NCBI GenBank assembly: GCA_002721105.1
Contig: PBJL01000026.1
Span: 5,391 to 69,390, forward strand
Source of the DNA: Acidiferrobacteraceae bacterium
Lineage (GTDB): Bacteria; Pseudomonadota; Gammaproteobacteria; Arenicellales; UBA868
DNA: 64,000 nt
Reading direction: 5' to 3'
Numbering within the stretch: position 1 is the stretch's first letter; each line of letters starts with the position of its first letter. The notes beneath the pieces were generated by a model. That model made no database searches. It was not told the origin of the DNA and saw only the letters and a list, made by a program, of their open reading frames with translations. Position numbers and translations under genes: made by a program. Positions 36,821 to 46,602 of this stretch are shown here, one piece after another.

Positions 36821-37798
36821 TTAAGGTATAAGTACTGTGGCTCCGGTTGTTTGTCGCGATTCAAGATCCGCATGTGCTGAAGCAACTTCTCTAAGCGAAT
36901 ATTCTTGATTTATATCCGCTTTAACTACTTCCTTTTTAATAGCATTAAACAAAGAAGATGCTATTTCGTCGAGATCTTCGCGTCTATTTGTGTAATCATT
37001 CAAAGTTGGTCGAGTAAGAAACAAAGATCCTTTTGCTGACAAAAGTTGGGGGTTAATTGGCTCGACAGGTCCCGAGGATTGTCCAAAAAGGACTACCATG
37101 CCGGTTGGCTTTACACAATCTAGGCTAGATAAAAATGTATCTTTTCCTACGGAATCATAAACGACATCAACTCCCTCGCCGTCTGTAAGTTCTTTAACTC
37201 GCGATACAAAGTTTTCCTCTCTATATAATATAGTATGATCACAACCATGGGATTGAGCGAGATCTGCTTTATCATTTGAACCAACTGTTCCAATAATCTT
37301 TGCACCGAGATACTTGGCCCATTGACATGCAATTAAGCCAACTCCTCCTGCTGCCGCATGCAATAAAATAGTAGTATTTTTTTCTACTTTGAATGTTTTT
37401 GCTAAAAGATAATGTGCAGTCATACCCTTGAGTGTTATTGCCGCCGCAACACGATCATCAATATAGTCAGGTAATTTAACCACCCGTGAACTTGGCATTA
37501 ATCGATATTCAGAGTAAGCTCCTAACGGAGGTGATGCGCAAACAACCCTATCTCCAACTTCTATGCCTATAACGCCTTTACCAACTGCATCAACGATGCC
37601 AGCGGCTTCTGTTCCCGGCGTAAAAGGAAGTTGAGGCGGTGGGTAAATCCCTGATCTGAAATAGGTATCAATAAAATTCAAACCGATAGCAGTATGTCGA
37701 ATGAGTACTTCACCAACAGCAGGCGGAGTTAACTCCACTTCTTCTAATTTTAAAACACTGGTATCACCAGTTTCATAAACTCTGACAGCATAACTCAT
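36821..37798 (-). CDS. qor: NADPH:quinone oxidoreductase (zeta-crystallin-like MDR family)
   Basis: A 325-residue zinc-free medium-chain reductase. It has RHTAIGLNFIDTYFRSGIYP near the N-terminus, the quinone-oxidoreductase signature GTEAAGIVDAVGKGV, the Rossmann stretch LLHAAAGGVGLIACQWAKYLGA and the VYDSVGKDTF segment, all as in E. coli QOR. No zinc-binding cysteines are found. It would reduce quinones by single-electron transfer with NADPH. It is divergent from dnaE2 across a 127-bp region that holds the LexA box. Confidence 0.9.
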   Translation of the reverse strand: MSYAVRVYETGDTSVLKLEEVELTPPAVGEVLIRHTAIGLNFIDTYFRSGIYPPPQLPFTPGTEAAGIVDAVGKGVIGIEVGDRVVCASPPLGAYSEYRLMPSSRVVKLPDYIDDRVAAAITLKGMTAHYLLAKTFKVEKNTTILLHAAAGGVGLIACQWAKYLGAKIIGTVGSNDKADLAQSHGCDHTILYREENFVSRVKELTDGEGVDVVYDSVGKDTFLSSLDCVKPTGMVVLFGQSSGPVEPINPQLLSAKGSLFLTRPTLNDYTNRREDLDEIASSLFNAIKKEVVKADINQEYSLREVASAHADLESRQTTGATVLIP

Positions 37799-37893
37799 CG
37801 GACGTTCCTCTTTTTTTGAATAGATATTCTAATCCGAGCTTCTTTTTTGTGAAACATTGGATAAATAGAATAGTTTAGCTAAATTTATTATAT

Positions 37894-37915
37894 TATACTG
37901 TTTTTTTATACAGTA
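37894..37915 (+). promoter_or_regulatory. LexA (SOS) box overlapping the dnaE2 promoter
   Basis: TACTGTTTTTTTATACAGTA (37896-37915) matches the E. coli LexA consensus at 17 of 20 positions and keeps the full CTG-N10-CAG core. A TATACT that can serve as the -10 element (37894-37899) overlaps its left arm. The dnaE2 ATG begins only ten bases after the box, so LexA binding should block transcription and the mRNA leader must be very short. Confidence 0.85.
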
Positions 37916-37925
37916 AAATATAATA

Positions 37926-40900
37926 ATGATCAAATATTCTGAACTACATTGCGTTTCTAATTTTACTTTCCTTAAAGGAGCATCATATCCAGAGGAATTA
38001 GTTAAGCAAGCTGAATCACTCGGCTACAGTGCAATTGCTTTAACTGATGAATGCAGTATAGCTGGCGTTGTAAAAGCACATATTGCTGCAAAGAAATGCA
38101 GCTTATCTTTAATAATCGGAAGCATGTTTTCAATTACCGATGGTCCCAGCATAGTTCTACTTGCAACAAATAGAGAGGGCTATGGTAACTTAGTTCGACT
38201 TATAACACGAGCAAGGCTCGCAGCAAAAAAAGGAGATTATCATTTAGTCAGAAGTGAAATTCATACAATTGATATTTCTGAATGCTTAGGGATATTAATA
38301 TCTAATCCATCTCCAGATATTAAAAAAAACATTAAAGCGCGGTATAAACAACTTAAGTCAGATGCTGTTTGGCTAAAAAAACTATTACCTAATCGGATTT
38401 GGATTTCTGTTGAACAGCCTTCTAATAGCTTTGATTATCAACATTTACTTTATCTTCAAGATATCAGCATGCAAACTGATATTCCGCTAGTTGCTACTGG
38501 GAATGTACATATGCATATTCGTAGTCGTCAAAAAATTCGAGATACACTCACAGCAATTCGACTTGGAAAAACTATAAATAAAATAAAAAATAAATTGAAT
38601 AGAAACGCAGAACAACATTTAAGAACGCTTGAATTGCTTGGCAGAACATATCCATCGCACCTCTTATATGAAAGTGTAAATATTAGTAATCGTTGTAAAT
38701 TCTCGCTAGACGAGATTTATTATTCATATCCAAATGAATTTATTCCGAAAAGCTACACAAAAACTAGTTATCTAAAAAAGATAACTTATTGCGGGATAAA
38801 AAAACGCTGGCCTCATGGACCTCCAAACAAGATATATCAACAAATTAAACATGAGTTAAATTTAATTAAAGAGCTTAGTTACGAATCTTACTTTCTGAGT
38901 GTATATGATATTGTAAATTTTGCTAGAGAAAATAATATTCTTTGCCAAGGTCGTGGGTCTGCTGCAAATTCAGCTGTATGTTATTGTCTTGGAATTACAG
39001 AAGTAGATCCAACTCGCATAAACCTTCTTTTTGAACGCTTTATATCAAAAGAACGTAATGAACCACCTGACATCGATATAGATTTTGAACATGAAAAAAG
39101 AGAAAAAGTAATTCAATATATATATCAAAAATATGGTAGAGACCGTGCAGCACTAACTGCTTCTGTTGTTACTTATCGATCTCGCAGTGCAATACGAGAT
39201 GTAGCCAAAGCACTTGATTTTAATTTAAATCAAATTTCTCAAATCGAAAAATATATGGGATCATCGGATATCACCCAGATAAACTCAAAAATAATTGAGC
39301 CTCTTGTATATCAAGGAATTCAACTAATAAATGAACTTATAGGTTTTCCTCGTCATTTCTCACAACATCCAGGTGGATTTCTCCTCTCCCATGAACCACT
39401 TTGCAATATTGTTCCAACTGAAAATGCTTCTATGACAGAACGTACAATAATTCAATGGGATAAAAATGATATTGATGCGCTTGGTCTTCTAAAAATTGAT
39501 TGCTTAGCACTTGGTATGTTGAGCGTTATTGAAAAAAGTCTCAACCTCATAAACATACACCGAGGTCAAGATCTATCAATAGCTAAAATTCCATCGGAAG
39601 ATCCGAATGTGTACAAAATGATTAGTAAGGCCGACACAATTGGTGTATTCCAGATTGAATCAAGAGCGCAAATGGCAATGTTGCCACGATTTCGTCCAAA
39701 TTGCTTTTACGATCTAGTGATAGAGATCGCCATAGTACGTCCTGGCCCAATACAAGGTGATATGGTGCATCCTTATCTTAAACGCAGGCAAGGGAAAGAA
39801 ACCGTTACTTATCCTAGCAAAGATGTACGTCATGTACTTGAGCGAACACTCGGGATTCCAATCTTTCAGGAACAAGTAATGCAGCTTGCTATAATTGCTG
39901 CAGGATTTTCGCCCGGCCAGGCAGATGAGCTACGTCGCTCTATTTCTTCATGGCGAGATCATGGCGACCTCGAAAGTTATAAAGAAATTTTATTTAATGG
40001 AATGAAAAAGCGCGGCTATAGCAATACTTTTGCTCGTCAAATATACCGTCAGATACTTGGTTTTGCGAAATATGGATTTCCAGAATCCCATGCAGCTAGC
40101 TTTGCATTACTAGTCTATGTTTCAGCTTGGCTCAAATATCATGAGCCTGCTATTTTTACATGCTCTCTATTAAATAGTCAGCCTATGGGCTTTTATAATC
40201 CATCGCAATTAATTCAAGATGCTAATCGGCATAATGTAAAAGTTAACCCAATAGATATATCAATAAGTAATTGGAATTGCACCATAGAAAATACAAACAA
40301 TAAATTATCTATACGCCTGGGACTTCGACTAATTAAAGGGCTCAGTCAAATTAGCTGTAATAACCTAATAAAGCAAAGAATATATAAACCATTTTATGAT
40401 TTAAATGACCTTGCACAACGAACAAGGCTCAGTCAAAAAGAGTTACAAGCTTTAACGCAATCTGGAGCACTGAAGACTCTGGTAAGATGTAATCGTCACC
40501 AGGCCGCTTGGTATGTATCTGGCATATTAAATGGAACTTCAATATTTAAATCTGCTCAACTACCAGAAGGAATACCCATGATTCGTTCGCCAAATAAGAT
40601 ACAGGATATTTATGCGGATTATGCAAGTACTGGCTTAACTCTTAATGCCCACCCAATATCATTAGTAAGGCCAAGATTAGATCAATTTAATGCAGTAAAT
40701 AGCGACGGGATACGTAAATGTAACTCAGGTCAAATTGCCTATGTCGCTGGTTTAGTAATAGCCAGACAGAAACCATCTACTGCGAAAAATACAACTTTTG
40801 TTACACTTGAGGATGAAGCTGGATCTATAAATCTAATTGTATGGGAAACAGTGGCTAAAAAATACAATAAAATTCTCAACAAATCTAAGTTGCTTGGAGC

Positions 40901-41012
40901 ATTGGGTGCAATTGAAACGGCGGATAGTGTTGTGCATATCATTGCTCATCGCCTATTTGACCATACAAATATGCTTCGCGATTTGATAACCCAACCACGT
41001 AACTACAAGTAA
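37926..41012 (+). CDS. dnaE2: Error-prone DNA polymerase III alpha subunit DnaE2 (ImuC)
   Basis: A 1028-residue C-family polymerase of the DnaE2 group, used for damage-induced mutagenesis and translesion synthesis. The N-terminal PHP domain starts YSELHCVSNFTFLKGASYPEEL with LTDECSIAGVVKAH; the palm has PPDIDIDFEHEKRE and LLKIDCLALGMLSVI with the catalytic aspartates; RPGPIQGDMVHPYLKRRQG and FPESHAASFALLVY are DnaE2 hallmarks; an OB fold lies near the C-terminus. Length is normal. A strong LexA box lies directly upstream. The usual partners imuA and imuB are absent here. The gene looks more A+T-rich than its neighbours by eye, with many ATA and AAA codons. Confidence 0.95.
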   Translation: MIKYSELHCVSNFTFLKGASYPEELVKQAESLGYSAIALTDECSIAGVVKAHIAAKKCSLSLIIGSMFSITDGPSIVLLATNREGYGNLVRLITRARLAAKKGDYHLVRSEIHTIDISECLGILISNPSPDIKKNIKARYKQLKSDAVWLKKLLPNRIWISVEQPSNSFDYQHLLYLQDISMQTDIPLVATGNVHMHIRSRQKIRDTLTAIRLGKTINKIKNKLNRNAEQHLRTLELLGRTYPSHLLYESVNISNRCKFSLDEIYYSYPNEFIPKSYTKTSYLKKITYCGIKKRWPHGPPNKIYQQIKHELNLIKELSYESYFLSVYDIVNFARENNILCQGRGSAANSAVCYCLGITEVDPTRINLLFERFISKERNEPPDIDIDFEHEKREKVIQYIYQKYGRDRAALTASVVTYRSRSAIRDVAKALDFNLNQISQIEKYMGSSDITQINSKIIEPLVYQGIQLINELIGFPRHFSQHPGGFLLSHEPLCNIVPTENASMTERTIIQWDKNDIDALGLLKIDCLALGMLSVIEKSLNLINIHRGQDLSIAKIPSEDPNVYKMISKADTIGVFQIESRAQMAMLPRFRPNCFYDLVIEIAIVRPGPIQGDMVHPYLKRRQGKETVTYPSKDVRHVLERTLGIPIFQEQVMQLAIIAAGFSPGQADELRRSISSWRDHGDLESYKEILFNGMKKRGYSNTFARQIYRQILGFAKYGFPESHAASFALLVYVSAWLKYHEPAIFTCSLLNSQPMGFYNPSQLIQDANRHNVKVNPIDISISNWNCTIENTNNKLSIRLGLRLIKGLSQISCNNLIKQRIYKPFYDLNDLAQRTRLSQKELQALTQSGALKTLVRCNRHQAAWYVSGILNGTSIFKSAQLPEGIPMIRSPNKIQDIYADYASTGLTLNAHPISLVRPRLDQFNAVNSDGIRKCNSGQIAYVAGLVIARQKPSTAKNTTFVTLEDEAGSINLIVWETVAKKYNKILNKSKLLGALGAIETADSVVHIIAHRLFDHTNMLRDLITQPRNYK

Positions 41013-41084
41013 CCAGTCAATTATTACATCTACCCTCACAAATTCGTAAGGTTAATTACTCATAAGAAAAAATATTTTCGATAT

Positions 41085-41975
41085 TTATCTTTTTTCAAAA
41101 AAATCGAATGGTATGCCACTTATATTACATGCGGCCTGAATTGTATTCTTTAGTAAGCATGCAATCGTCATCGGCCCAACTCCGCCAGGAACTGGCGTAA
41201 TCGCGCCCGCTACCTTTTTTGCCGAATTAAAATTTACATCCCCTACTAATTTTGTTTTTCCTTCGCCATTCTCAACACGATTTATCCCAACATCAATAAT
41301 AGTTGCTCCCGATTTTATCCACTCCTCAGTTATCATCTCCGGTCGACCAACAGCAGCAATTAAAATATCCGCGCTAGCACATAATTCAGGCAGATTCTCT
41401 GTTTTTGAATGCCCTATTGTTACGGTACAGTTCTCCGCGAGTAATAATGCTCCCATCGGTTTTCCGACAATATTAGATCGCCCTACTACTACTGCATTTA
41501 ATCCTGACAAGTCGTTTCCATCTTTTTTTAATAAATCCATACATCCTAGTGGAGTACACGGAACTAAATTTGGATTGCCAGTCGCAAGCAGTCCAACATT
41601 ATTAAGATGAAAGCCATCAACATCTTTTTTTGGATCAATGGCATTAATAACCGAATGAGAATTAATTTGTTTGGGAAGCGGTAATTGAACTAAAATTCCA
41701 TGAACCGTAGGGTCTTCGTTTAACTCGTTAACTTTATGCAGAAGCTCCTCTTGGCTTGCAGTCTCTGGAAATCGGAATTCTAAAGAGTGCATGCCAACTT
41801 CTTTTGTCTGCTTAGCTTTATTTCGAACATAAACTTGGCTTGCGGGATCATCTCCCACTAGAACTACTGCCAATCCTGGAATTAAAGAAAGCCTATCATC
41901 TAAGGCTTTAACTGCTTTAGCGACTTCGGAACGCAATTCTGCTGCCCGCGCTTTCCCATCAATTATCTCAACCAT
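41085..41975 (-). CDS. folD: Methylenetetrahydrofolate dehydrogenase / methenyltetrahydrofolate cyclohydrolase FolD
   Basis: Bifunctional enzyme that interconverts methylene-, methenyl- and 10-formyl-tetrahydrofolate; 296 residues. Motifs include [17 protein letters not shown] with the catalytic lysine, [40 protein letters not shown] and [16 protein letters not shown]. The ATG at 41975 is chosen as it has GGGAGG five bases upstream and matches the normal N-terminus MVEIIDGK; the frame could extend to 41996. It follows fdhA by 24 bases, a telling pairing of formate and folate one-carbon steps. Confidence 0.95.
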   Translation of the reverse strand: MVEIIDGKARAAELRSEVAKAVKALDDRLSLIPGLAVVLVGDDPASQVYVRNKAKQTKEVGMHSLEFRFPETASQEELLHKVNELNEDPTVHGILVQLPLPKQINSHSVINAIDPKKDVDGFHLNNVGLLATGNPNLVPCTPLGCMDLLKKDGNDLSGLNAVVVGRSNIVGKPMGALLLAENCTVTIGHSKTENLPELCASADILIAAVGRPEMITEEWIKSGATIIDVGINRVENGEGKTKLVGDVNFNSAKKVAGAITPVPGGVGPMTIACLLKNTIQAACNISGIPFDFFEKR

Positions 41976-41999
41976 TTGCACCTCCCAAAGTGCCAAAGT

Positions 42000-44741
42000 C
42001 TATGCAACAGAAACATTAACCGCACAATACTTGAATTCAGGTATCTTTCCGAATGGGTCAAGCGCAGAATTAGTAAGAAGATTTGCAGCTGCCTCAACAT
42101 AGCAAAAAGGTATGAAGACTTGTTTTGACTGTAATCCAGAATCAACTGCGGCGTGTGCCACTAATTCACCTCGACGAGATTTGACACGCAATAAAGAACC
42201 TTCTTCAACACCAATAGCGAATAGATCATCAGGATTCAAAGACACTATTGGAACCGGCTCTATTGCGCTCAGTACGCTCGCACGGCGAGTCATTGCGCCA
42301 GTATGCCAGTGTTCTAACTGACGGCCTGTAATTAAGACATGAGGGTACTCTTTATCAGGATGCTCATCCGCCCAAATTAAGTCAGCCGGAACAAAACGTC
42401 CTCTGCCGCTGCTTGTAGGAAAACCATCCCTGAAAACGACACTTTGTCCTGGATCACTTTCATCTTGACAGGGGTATGTAACACTATCTTCTCGATCAAT
42501 TCGATCCCAACTCATGCCGCTTATACTCGGCATTGCCCCTCGCATTTCTTCATAAATTTCGCTTACCCCGCTATAGTTCCAATCAAGACCGATTCGCTTT
42601 CCAATTTCCTCAATTATCCACAAATCCTCTCGCGCATTACCGGGTAATTCAAGGGCTTTTCGACCCATTTGTACTCTCCTATCCGTATTAGAGAATGTAC
42701 CTGTCTTTTCGGGAAATGCTGATGCCGGTAAAACAACATCAGCGTATGCTGCCGTCTCCGTTAAAAATAGATCTTGTACAACTAAATGTTCTAAGTTAGC
42801 TAAGGCTTTACGTGCATGATTTAAATCAGGATCCGACATTGCAGGATTTTCACCCATTACATACATACCCTTAACAGTCCCATCAAGTGCTGCATGCATA
42901 ATTTCTACCACTGTCAATCCAGGCGACTTTTCGAGCTCAGTCTGCCAGTATTTTTCGAACCACATATTCGCGTCTGCATTATCAACTCGTTGATAATCTG
43001 GCAACATCATTGGTATTAATCCTGCATCCGACGCGCCTTGCACATTGTTTTGCCCTCTCAATGGATGAAGACCAGTTCCTGGTCGACCTACATTTCCAGT
43101 CATTAGCGCTAAAGCGATCAAGGCTCGCGCATTGTCGGTGCCATGAATATGTTGCGAAATACCCATGCCCCAAAAAATCATCGATTTGCGGGAGCCTCCA
43201 TAAATCCTTGCCACCTCACGAATTTTTTCAGCTTTGATCCCACAAAGCGGCGCCATTAATTCAGGACTATATTTCATCGTATTACTTCGAATCTTTTCGA
43301 AATCCTCAGTAAATTTTTCGACATAATCAAGATCGACCAAATTCTCATCAATAATTGTATAGATCATTGCATTAAGAAGTGCCATATCGGTGTCCGGACT
43401 AAATTGCAAAAAATGTTGGGCGTGTCGAGCTAAATCGGTACGTCGAGGATCTATCACAATCAGAGTAGCATTTGAACGTGCCGCGTTTTTCATGAACGTA
43501 GCTGCTACTGGATGATTTCCAGTTGGATTTGCGCCAATAACAACTATAACTTCCGCATTAGCCACGTCTGAAACTTGATTTGATACAGCGCCAGATCCGA
43601 TGCCTTCCAACAAGGCAGCTACAGAAGAGGCATGACACAAGCGAGTGCAATGATCAACATTATTGGTATGAAAACCAGTGCGAATAAGCTTTTGGAATAG
43701 ATAAGCTTCTTCGTTGCTACCTTTTGCTGATCCAAATCCAGCAAGCGCATTACCTCCATCTTGATCACGAATTTTAGTTAAACCCGATGCTGCAAATTCA
43801 AGAGCTTCCTCCCAAGTGGCTTGACGGAACATTTTTGAGGGTTGAGCCGGATCAAAATATTCGTTTAATCCCTTAGGAATGCCCTTAATTCGAATCAGAG
43901 GTTCCTCCATTCGATCTGGGTGACTAACATAATCAAAACCATACCGTCCTTTCACACAGAGTCTTCCGTGATTGGAAGGTCCATCTCTTCCTGTTACATA
44001 TTGGATTTTATTATTCTTGATATGATATTTCAGAAGACATCCAACTCCGCAGTATGGACATACTGAATCTACTTCTCGGTCAATTTTCTCCAGACCCACA
44101 TCCCCGGATGGCATCAAAGCGCCCGTGGGGCATGCTTGAACACATTCACCGCAACCCACACAGGAGCTCTCTCCCATCGGATCATCCATATCAAAAACGA
44201 TAGTCGAATGAGCTCCGCGATGCGCGAAACCTATGACATCATTAGCTTGCTCTTCACGGCAAGCGCGCACACAACGAGTACATTGTATACATGCTTCTAA
44301 ATTCACTGCTATAGCAGGATGAGACATATCTTCTAAAGGAGCGTTTCTTCCCCCGAAACGACTTTTTTCAACGTTTAGTTTTTTACACCAGTGATCTAAT
44401 TCGGAATTATTGCTAAGGTGAATTGAACCTATCTCGCCCCGCAACATCTCTAAAACAAGTGTTTGTGATTTTCGTGCTCGATCATTATTAGATCTAACCA
44501 CCATGCCTTCAGTCGGTGTGCGACAACAAGAAGGTGCTAATACACGCTCTCCATCGATCTCGACCACGCATGCTCTACAATTTCCGTCTGGCCGCATTCC
44601 TTCGCTATAACATAGATGAGGGATGTCATGCCCAGATCGCTTTGCAGCCTGTAAAATAGTCTCATTCTCTACTGCTGTAATTTCGGTTTCGTCAAATATA
44701 AATCTTACGCTTTGTGATTGATTTGGCATAGGTGAAGTCAT
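42000..44741 (-). CDS. fdsA: NAD-dependent formate dehydrogenase, molybdopterin alpha subunit (FdsA-like)
   Basis: Large catalytic subunit, 913 residues, oxidising formate to CO2. In order: an N-terminal 2Fe-2S domain (CYSEGMRPDGNCRAC, PSCCR), the HWCKKLNV His/Cys cluster region, two 4Fe-4S ferredoxin motifs (CIQCTRCVRAC and CVGCGECVQACPTG), the CPYCGVGC cluster motif of molybdopterin oxidoreductases, and the molybdopterin domains. The Mo-ligand position in DHCTRLCHASSV is an ordinary Cys, so no selenocysteine is needed. The ATG overlaps the stop of the beta-subunit gene by four bases. It resembles soluble FdsA enzymes; the small fdsD and fdsC/fdhD genes are not in the window. Confidence 0.92.
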   Translation of the reverse strand: MTSPMPNQSQSVRFIFDETEITAVENETILQAAKRSGHDIPHLCYSEGMRPDGNCRACVVEIDGERVLAPSCCRTPTEGMVVRSNNDRARKSQTLVLEMLRGEIGSIHLSNNSELDHWCKKLNVEKSRFGGRNAPLEDMSHPAIAVNLEACIQCTRCVRACREEQANDVIGFAHRGAHSTIVFDMDDPMGESSCVGCGECVQACPTGALMPSGDVGLEKIDREVDSVCPYCGVGCLLKYHIKNNKIQYVTGRDGPSNHGRLCVKGRYGFDYVSHPDRMEEPLIRIKGIPKGLNEYFDPAQPSKMFRQATWEEALEFAASGLTKIRDQDGGNALAGFGSAKGSNEEAYLFQKLIRTGFHTNNVDHCTRLCHASSVAALLEGIGSGAVSNQVSDVANAEVIVVIGANPTGNHPVAATFMKNAARSNATLIVIDPRRTDLARHAQHFLQFSPDTDMALLNAMIYTIIDENLVDLDYVEKFTEDFEKIRSNTMKYSPELMAPLCGIKAEKIREVARIYGGSRKSMIFWGMGISQHIHGTDNARALIALALMTGNVGRPGTGLHPLRGQNNVQGASDAGLIPMMLPDYQRVDNADANMWFEKYWQTELEKSPGLTVVEIMHAALDGTVKGMYVMGENPAMSDPDLNHARKALANLEHLVVQDLFLTETAAYADVVLPASAFPEKTGTFSNTDRRVQMGRKALELPGNAREDLWIIEEIGKRIGLDWNYSGVSEIYEEMRGAMPSISGMSWDRIDREDSVTYPCQDESDPGQSVVFRDGFPTSSGRGRFVPADLIWADEHPDKEYPHVLITGRQLEHWHTGAMTRRASVLSAIEPVPIVSLNPDDLFAIGVEEGSLLRVKSRRGELVAHAAVDSGLQSKQVFIPFCYVEAAANLLTNSALDPFGKIPEFKYCAVNVSVA

Positions 44742-46435
44742 TTGATACCAACCTCGTTCGGAAAATATTTAATCGCGCAGCGGATCGGATTAGGGGCCGC
44801 CTGTCCCAGGCCGCAAATAGATGCATCTTCCATCACCACGCAAAGATCCTCTAGGGCAGTTGCATCCCACTCATCCTCATCCATAAGCCGAGCCGCACGA
44901 TCGCTGCCTACTCGACAAGGTGTGCACTGACCACAAGACTCATGGGCAAAAAATTTAATTGCATTTTTTGCAGTATTACGAGCGAGATCCTGATCGGACA
45001 GGACAATTATGGCTGCGGATCCAATGAAACAACCATGATCCTGAAGAGTATCAAAATCCAGTGGTTCATCAGCTAGTGATTCTGGAAGGATTCCTCCAGA
45101 TGCGCCGCCAGGGAAATAGGCATATAGCTCATGTCCTTCTAGCATACCTTCGCAATACTCATCAATTAATTCCCGAAGACTGATGCCGGCTGGCGCTAAA
45201 TGAACTCCGGGGTTTTTTATACGGCCACTTACAGAAAATGATCTAAGGCCCTTCCGGCCACGCCTTCCTTGTTTTGCGAACCAGTCAGGGCCTCGATCGA
45301 CAATATCGCGAACCCAATACAAAGTCTCACAATTATGTTCCAATGTCGGGCGACCAAAAAGACCTACTTCGGCAACATATGGAGGTCGAAGTCGAGGCAT
45401 TCCCCTCTTCCCTTCAATCGACTCTATCATCGCTGACTCCTCACCACAAATATAAGCGCCGGCGCCACGACGCAATTCAATTTTTTCGACAAAAAAACTA
45501 TATTTTGCTCTTAACTCCTCTATACTTTTTCTTAAGATCTCAAGAACGCCGGGATACTCGTCTCGAACATAGATATAGATCGAATCAATACCCACCACTT
45601 CAGTCGCAATCATTACTCCTTCTAGAAACCTATGAGGATCTTTTTCCAAATAGTACCGGTCTTTAAATGTTCCAGGTTCGCCTTCATCAATATTTACCGC
45701 CAGTATGCGAGGTGCTGGCTGTTGTCTCAGAATGTTCCATTTTCGACCTGCTGGAAATCCTGCGCCCCCTAACCCGCGCAATTCCGATGCTTGTAGTGCA
45801 TCCACAATAGCTTCGTGCGAAATAGATCCATCACGACATTTTCGAACAAGAGAATATCCCCCATTTTTTTCATATGTATTGAGACTAATCCATGTATTGA
45901 TGGGGTCAATATCTGTTTGGCCTTGCTTAATGGTAGTGGCTACTGACAACGCATTAGCATTATGAATTGGTTTTTTTCCATATACAGCCACAGGAGCATG
46001 CTCACAACGACCAACACATGGAACACGTTGGATTCGAATCTCAGGATCATATTCGGTGCGAAGCTGCGAGATTAATGATTCTGCACCAAACATTTCGCAA
46101 GTAATTGAATCACAGACACGTAATGTGCTCGCTGGTGGTGGACTTTCCCCATCATCGACTACATCAAAATGATGGTAAAAGGTCGCAACCTCATAGACTT
46201 CAACTGGCGCTAACCCTAGCTCTTCAGCAAGGCCCACCAAATGGCGACCTGCTAAATAGCCATAAAAATCCTGAATACGGTGCAAATACTCAATCAACAA
46301 ATCTCGGCGCCGCGGGAGATCAGAAATAAGCGACCTCACTTCTTTTTGTGCCTGCCTGTCTACTTTACGCCCTTTGGCGCTAAATCGGCGCCGGCCTTTT
46401 GGCTTGCTAGACTCACCAACTTTGTTGTTTTCCAT
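44738..46435 (-). CDS. fdsB: NAD-dependent formate dehydrogenase beta subunit (fused NuoE/NuoF-like)
   Basis: A 565-residue diaphorase subunit that passes electrons from FdsA to NAD+. The N-terminal third is NuoE/FdsG-like (2Fe-2S ligands in RVCDSITCEM and RVPCVGRCEHAP), and the rest is NuoF/FdsB-like: GLGGAGFPAGRKW (NADH site), NIDEGEPGTFKDRY, GAGAYICGEESAMIES (FMN) and ESCGQCTPCRVG (4Fe-4S). Two subunits of classic systems are thus fused in one chain. The ATG at 46435 with GGTGG upstream is preferred; an in-frame TTG at 46504 would add 23 residues. A basic leader (KPKGRRRFSAKGRK) precedes the NuoE part. Confidence 0.9.
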   Translation of the reverse strand: MENNKVGESSKPKGRRRFSAKGRKVDRQAQKEVRSLISDLPRRRDLLIEYLHRIQDFYGYLAGRHLVGLAEELGLAPVEVYEVATFYHHFDVVDDGESPPPASTLRVCDSITCEMFGAESLISQLRTEYDPEIRIQRVPCVGRCEHAPVAVYGKKPIHNANALSVATTIKQGQTDIDPINTWISLNTYEKNGGYSLVRKCRDGSISHEAIVDALQASELRGLGGAGFPAGRKWNILRQQPAPRILAVNIDEGEPGTFKDRYYLEKDPHRFLEGVMIATEVVGIDSIYIYVRDEYPGVLEILRKSIEELRAKYSFFVEKIELRRGAGAYICGEESAMIESIEGKRGMPRLRPPYVAEVGLFGRPTLEHNCETLYWVRDIVDRGPDWFAKQGRRGRKGLRSFSVSGRIKNPGVHLAPAGISLRELIDEYCEGMLEGHELYAYFPGGASGGILPESLADEPLDFDTLQDHGCFIGSAAIIVLSDQDLARNTAKNAIKFFAHESCGQCTPCRVGSDRAARLMDEDEWDATALEDLCVVMEDASICGLGQAAPNPIRCAIKYFPNEVGIK

Positions 46436-46602
46436 TGATTCCACCGCAATTAGCGCTACTATTCTTAGTGCAGCGCTTGATTTGTCTTTCCTGCTACTAT
46501 CCAAGATACTGATTGTCGCTCATCCATGCTATATAAATAAAGTATATTATTAATAATTTTTTACTCCTTGCTATCCTTGCATGGTTAACTAAACTTTTTC
46601 GA

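Noticed and set aside
46436..46504. TTG start giving the FDH beta subunit 23 extra residues
   Set aside because: The ATG at 46435 has a plausible GGTGG site and gives the usual basic leader; no support for the extension.
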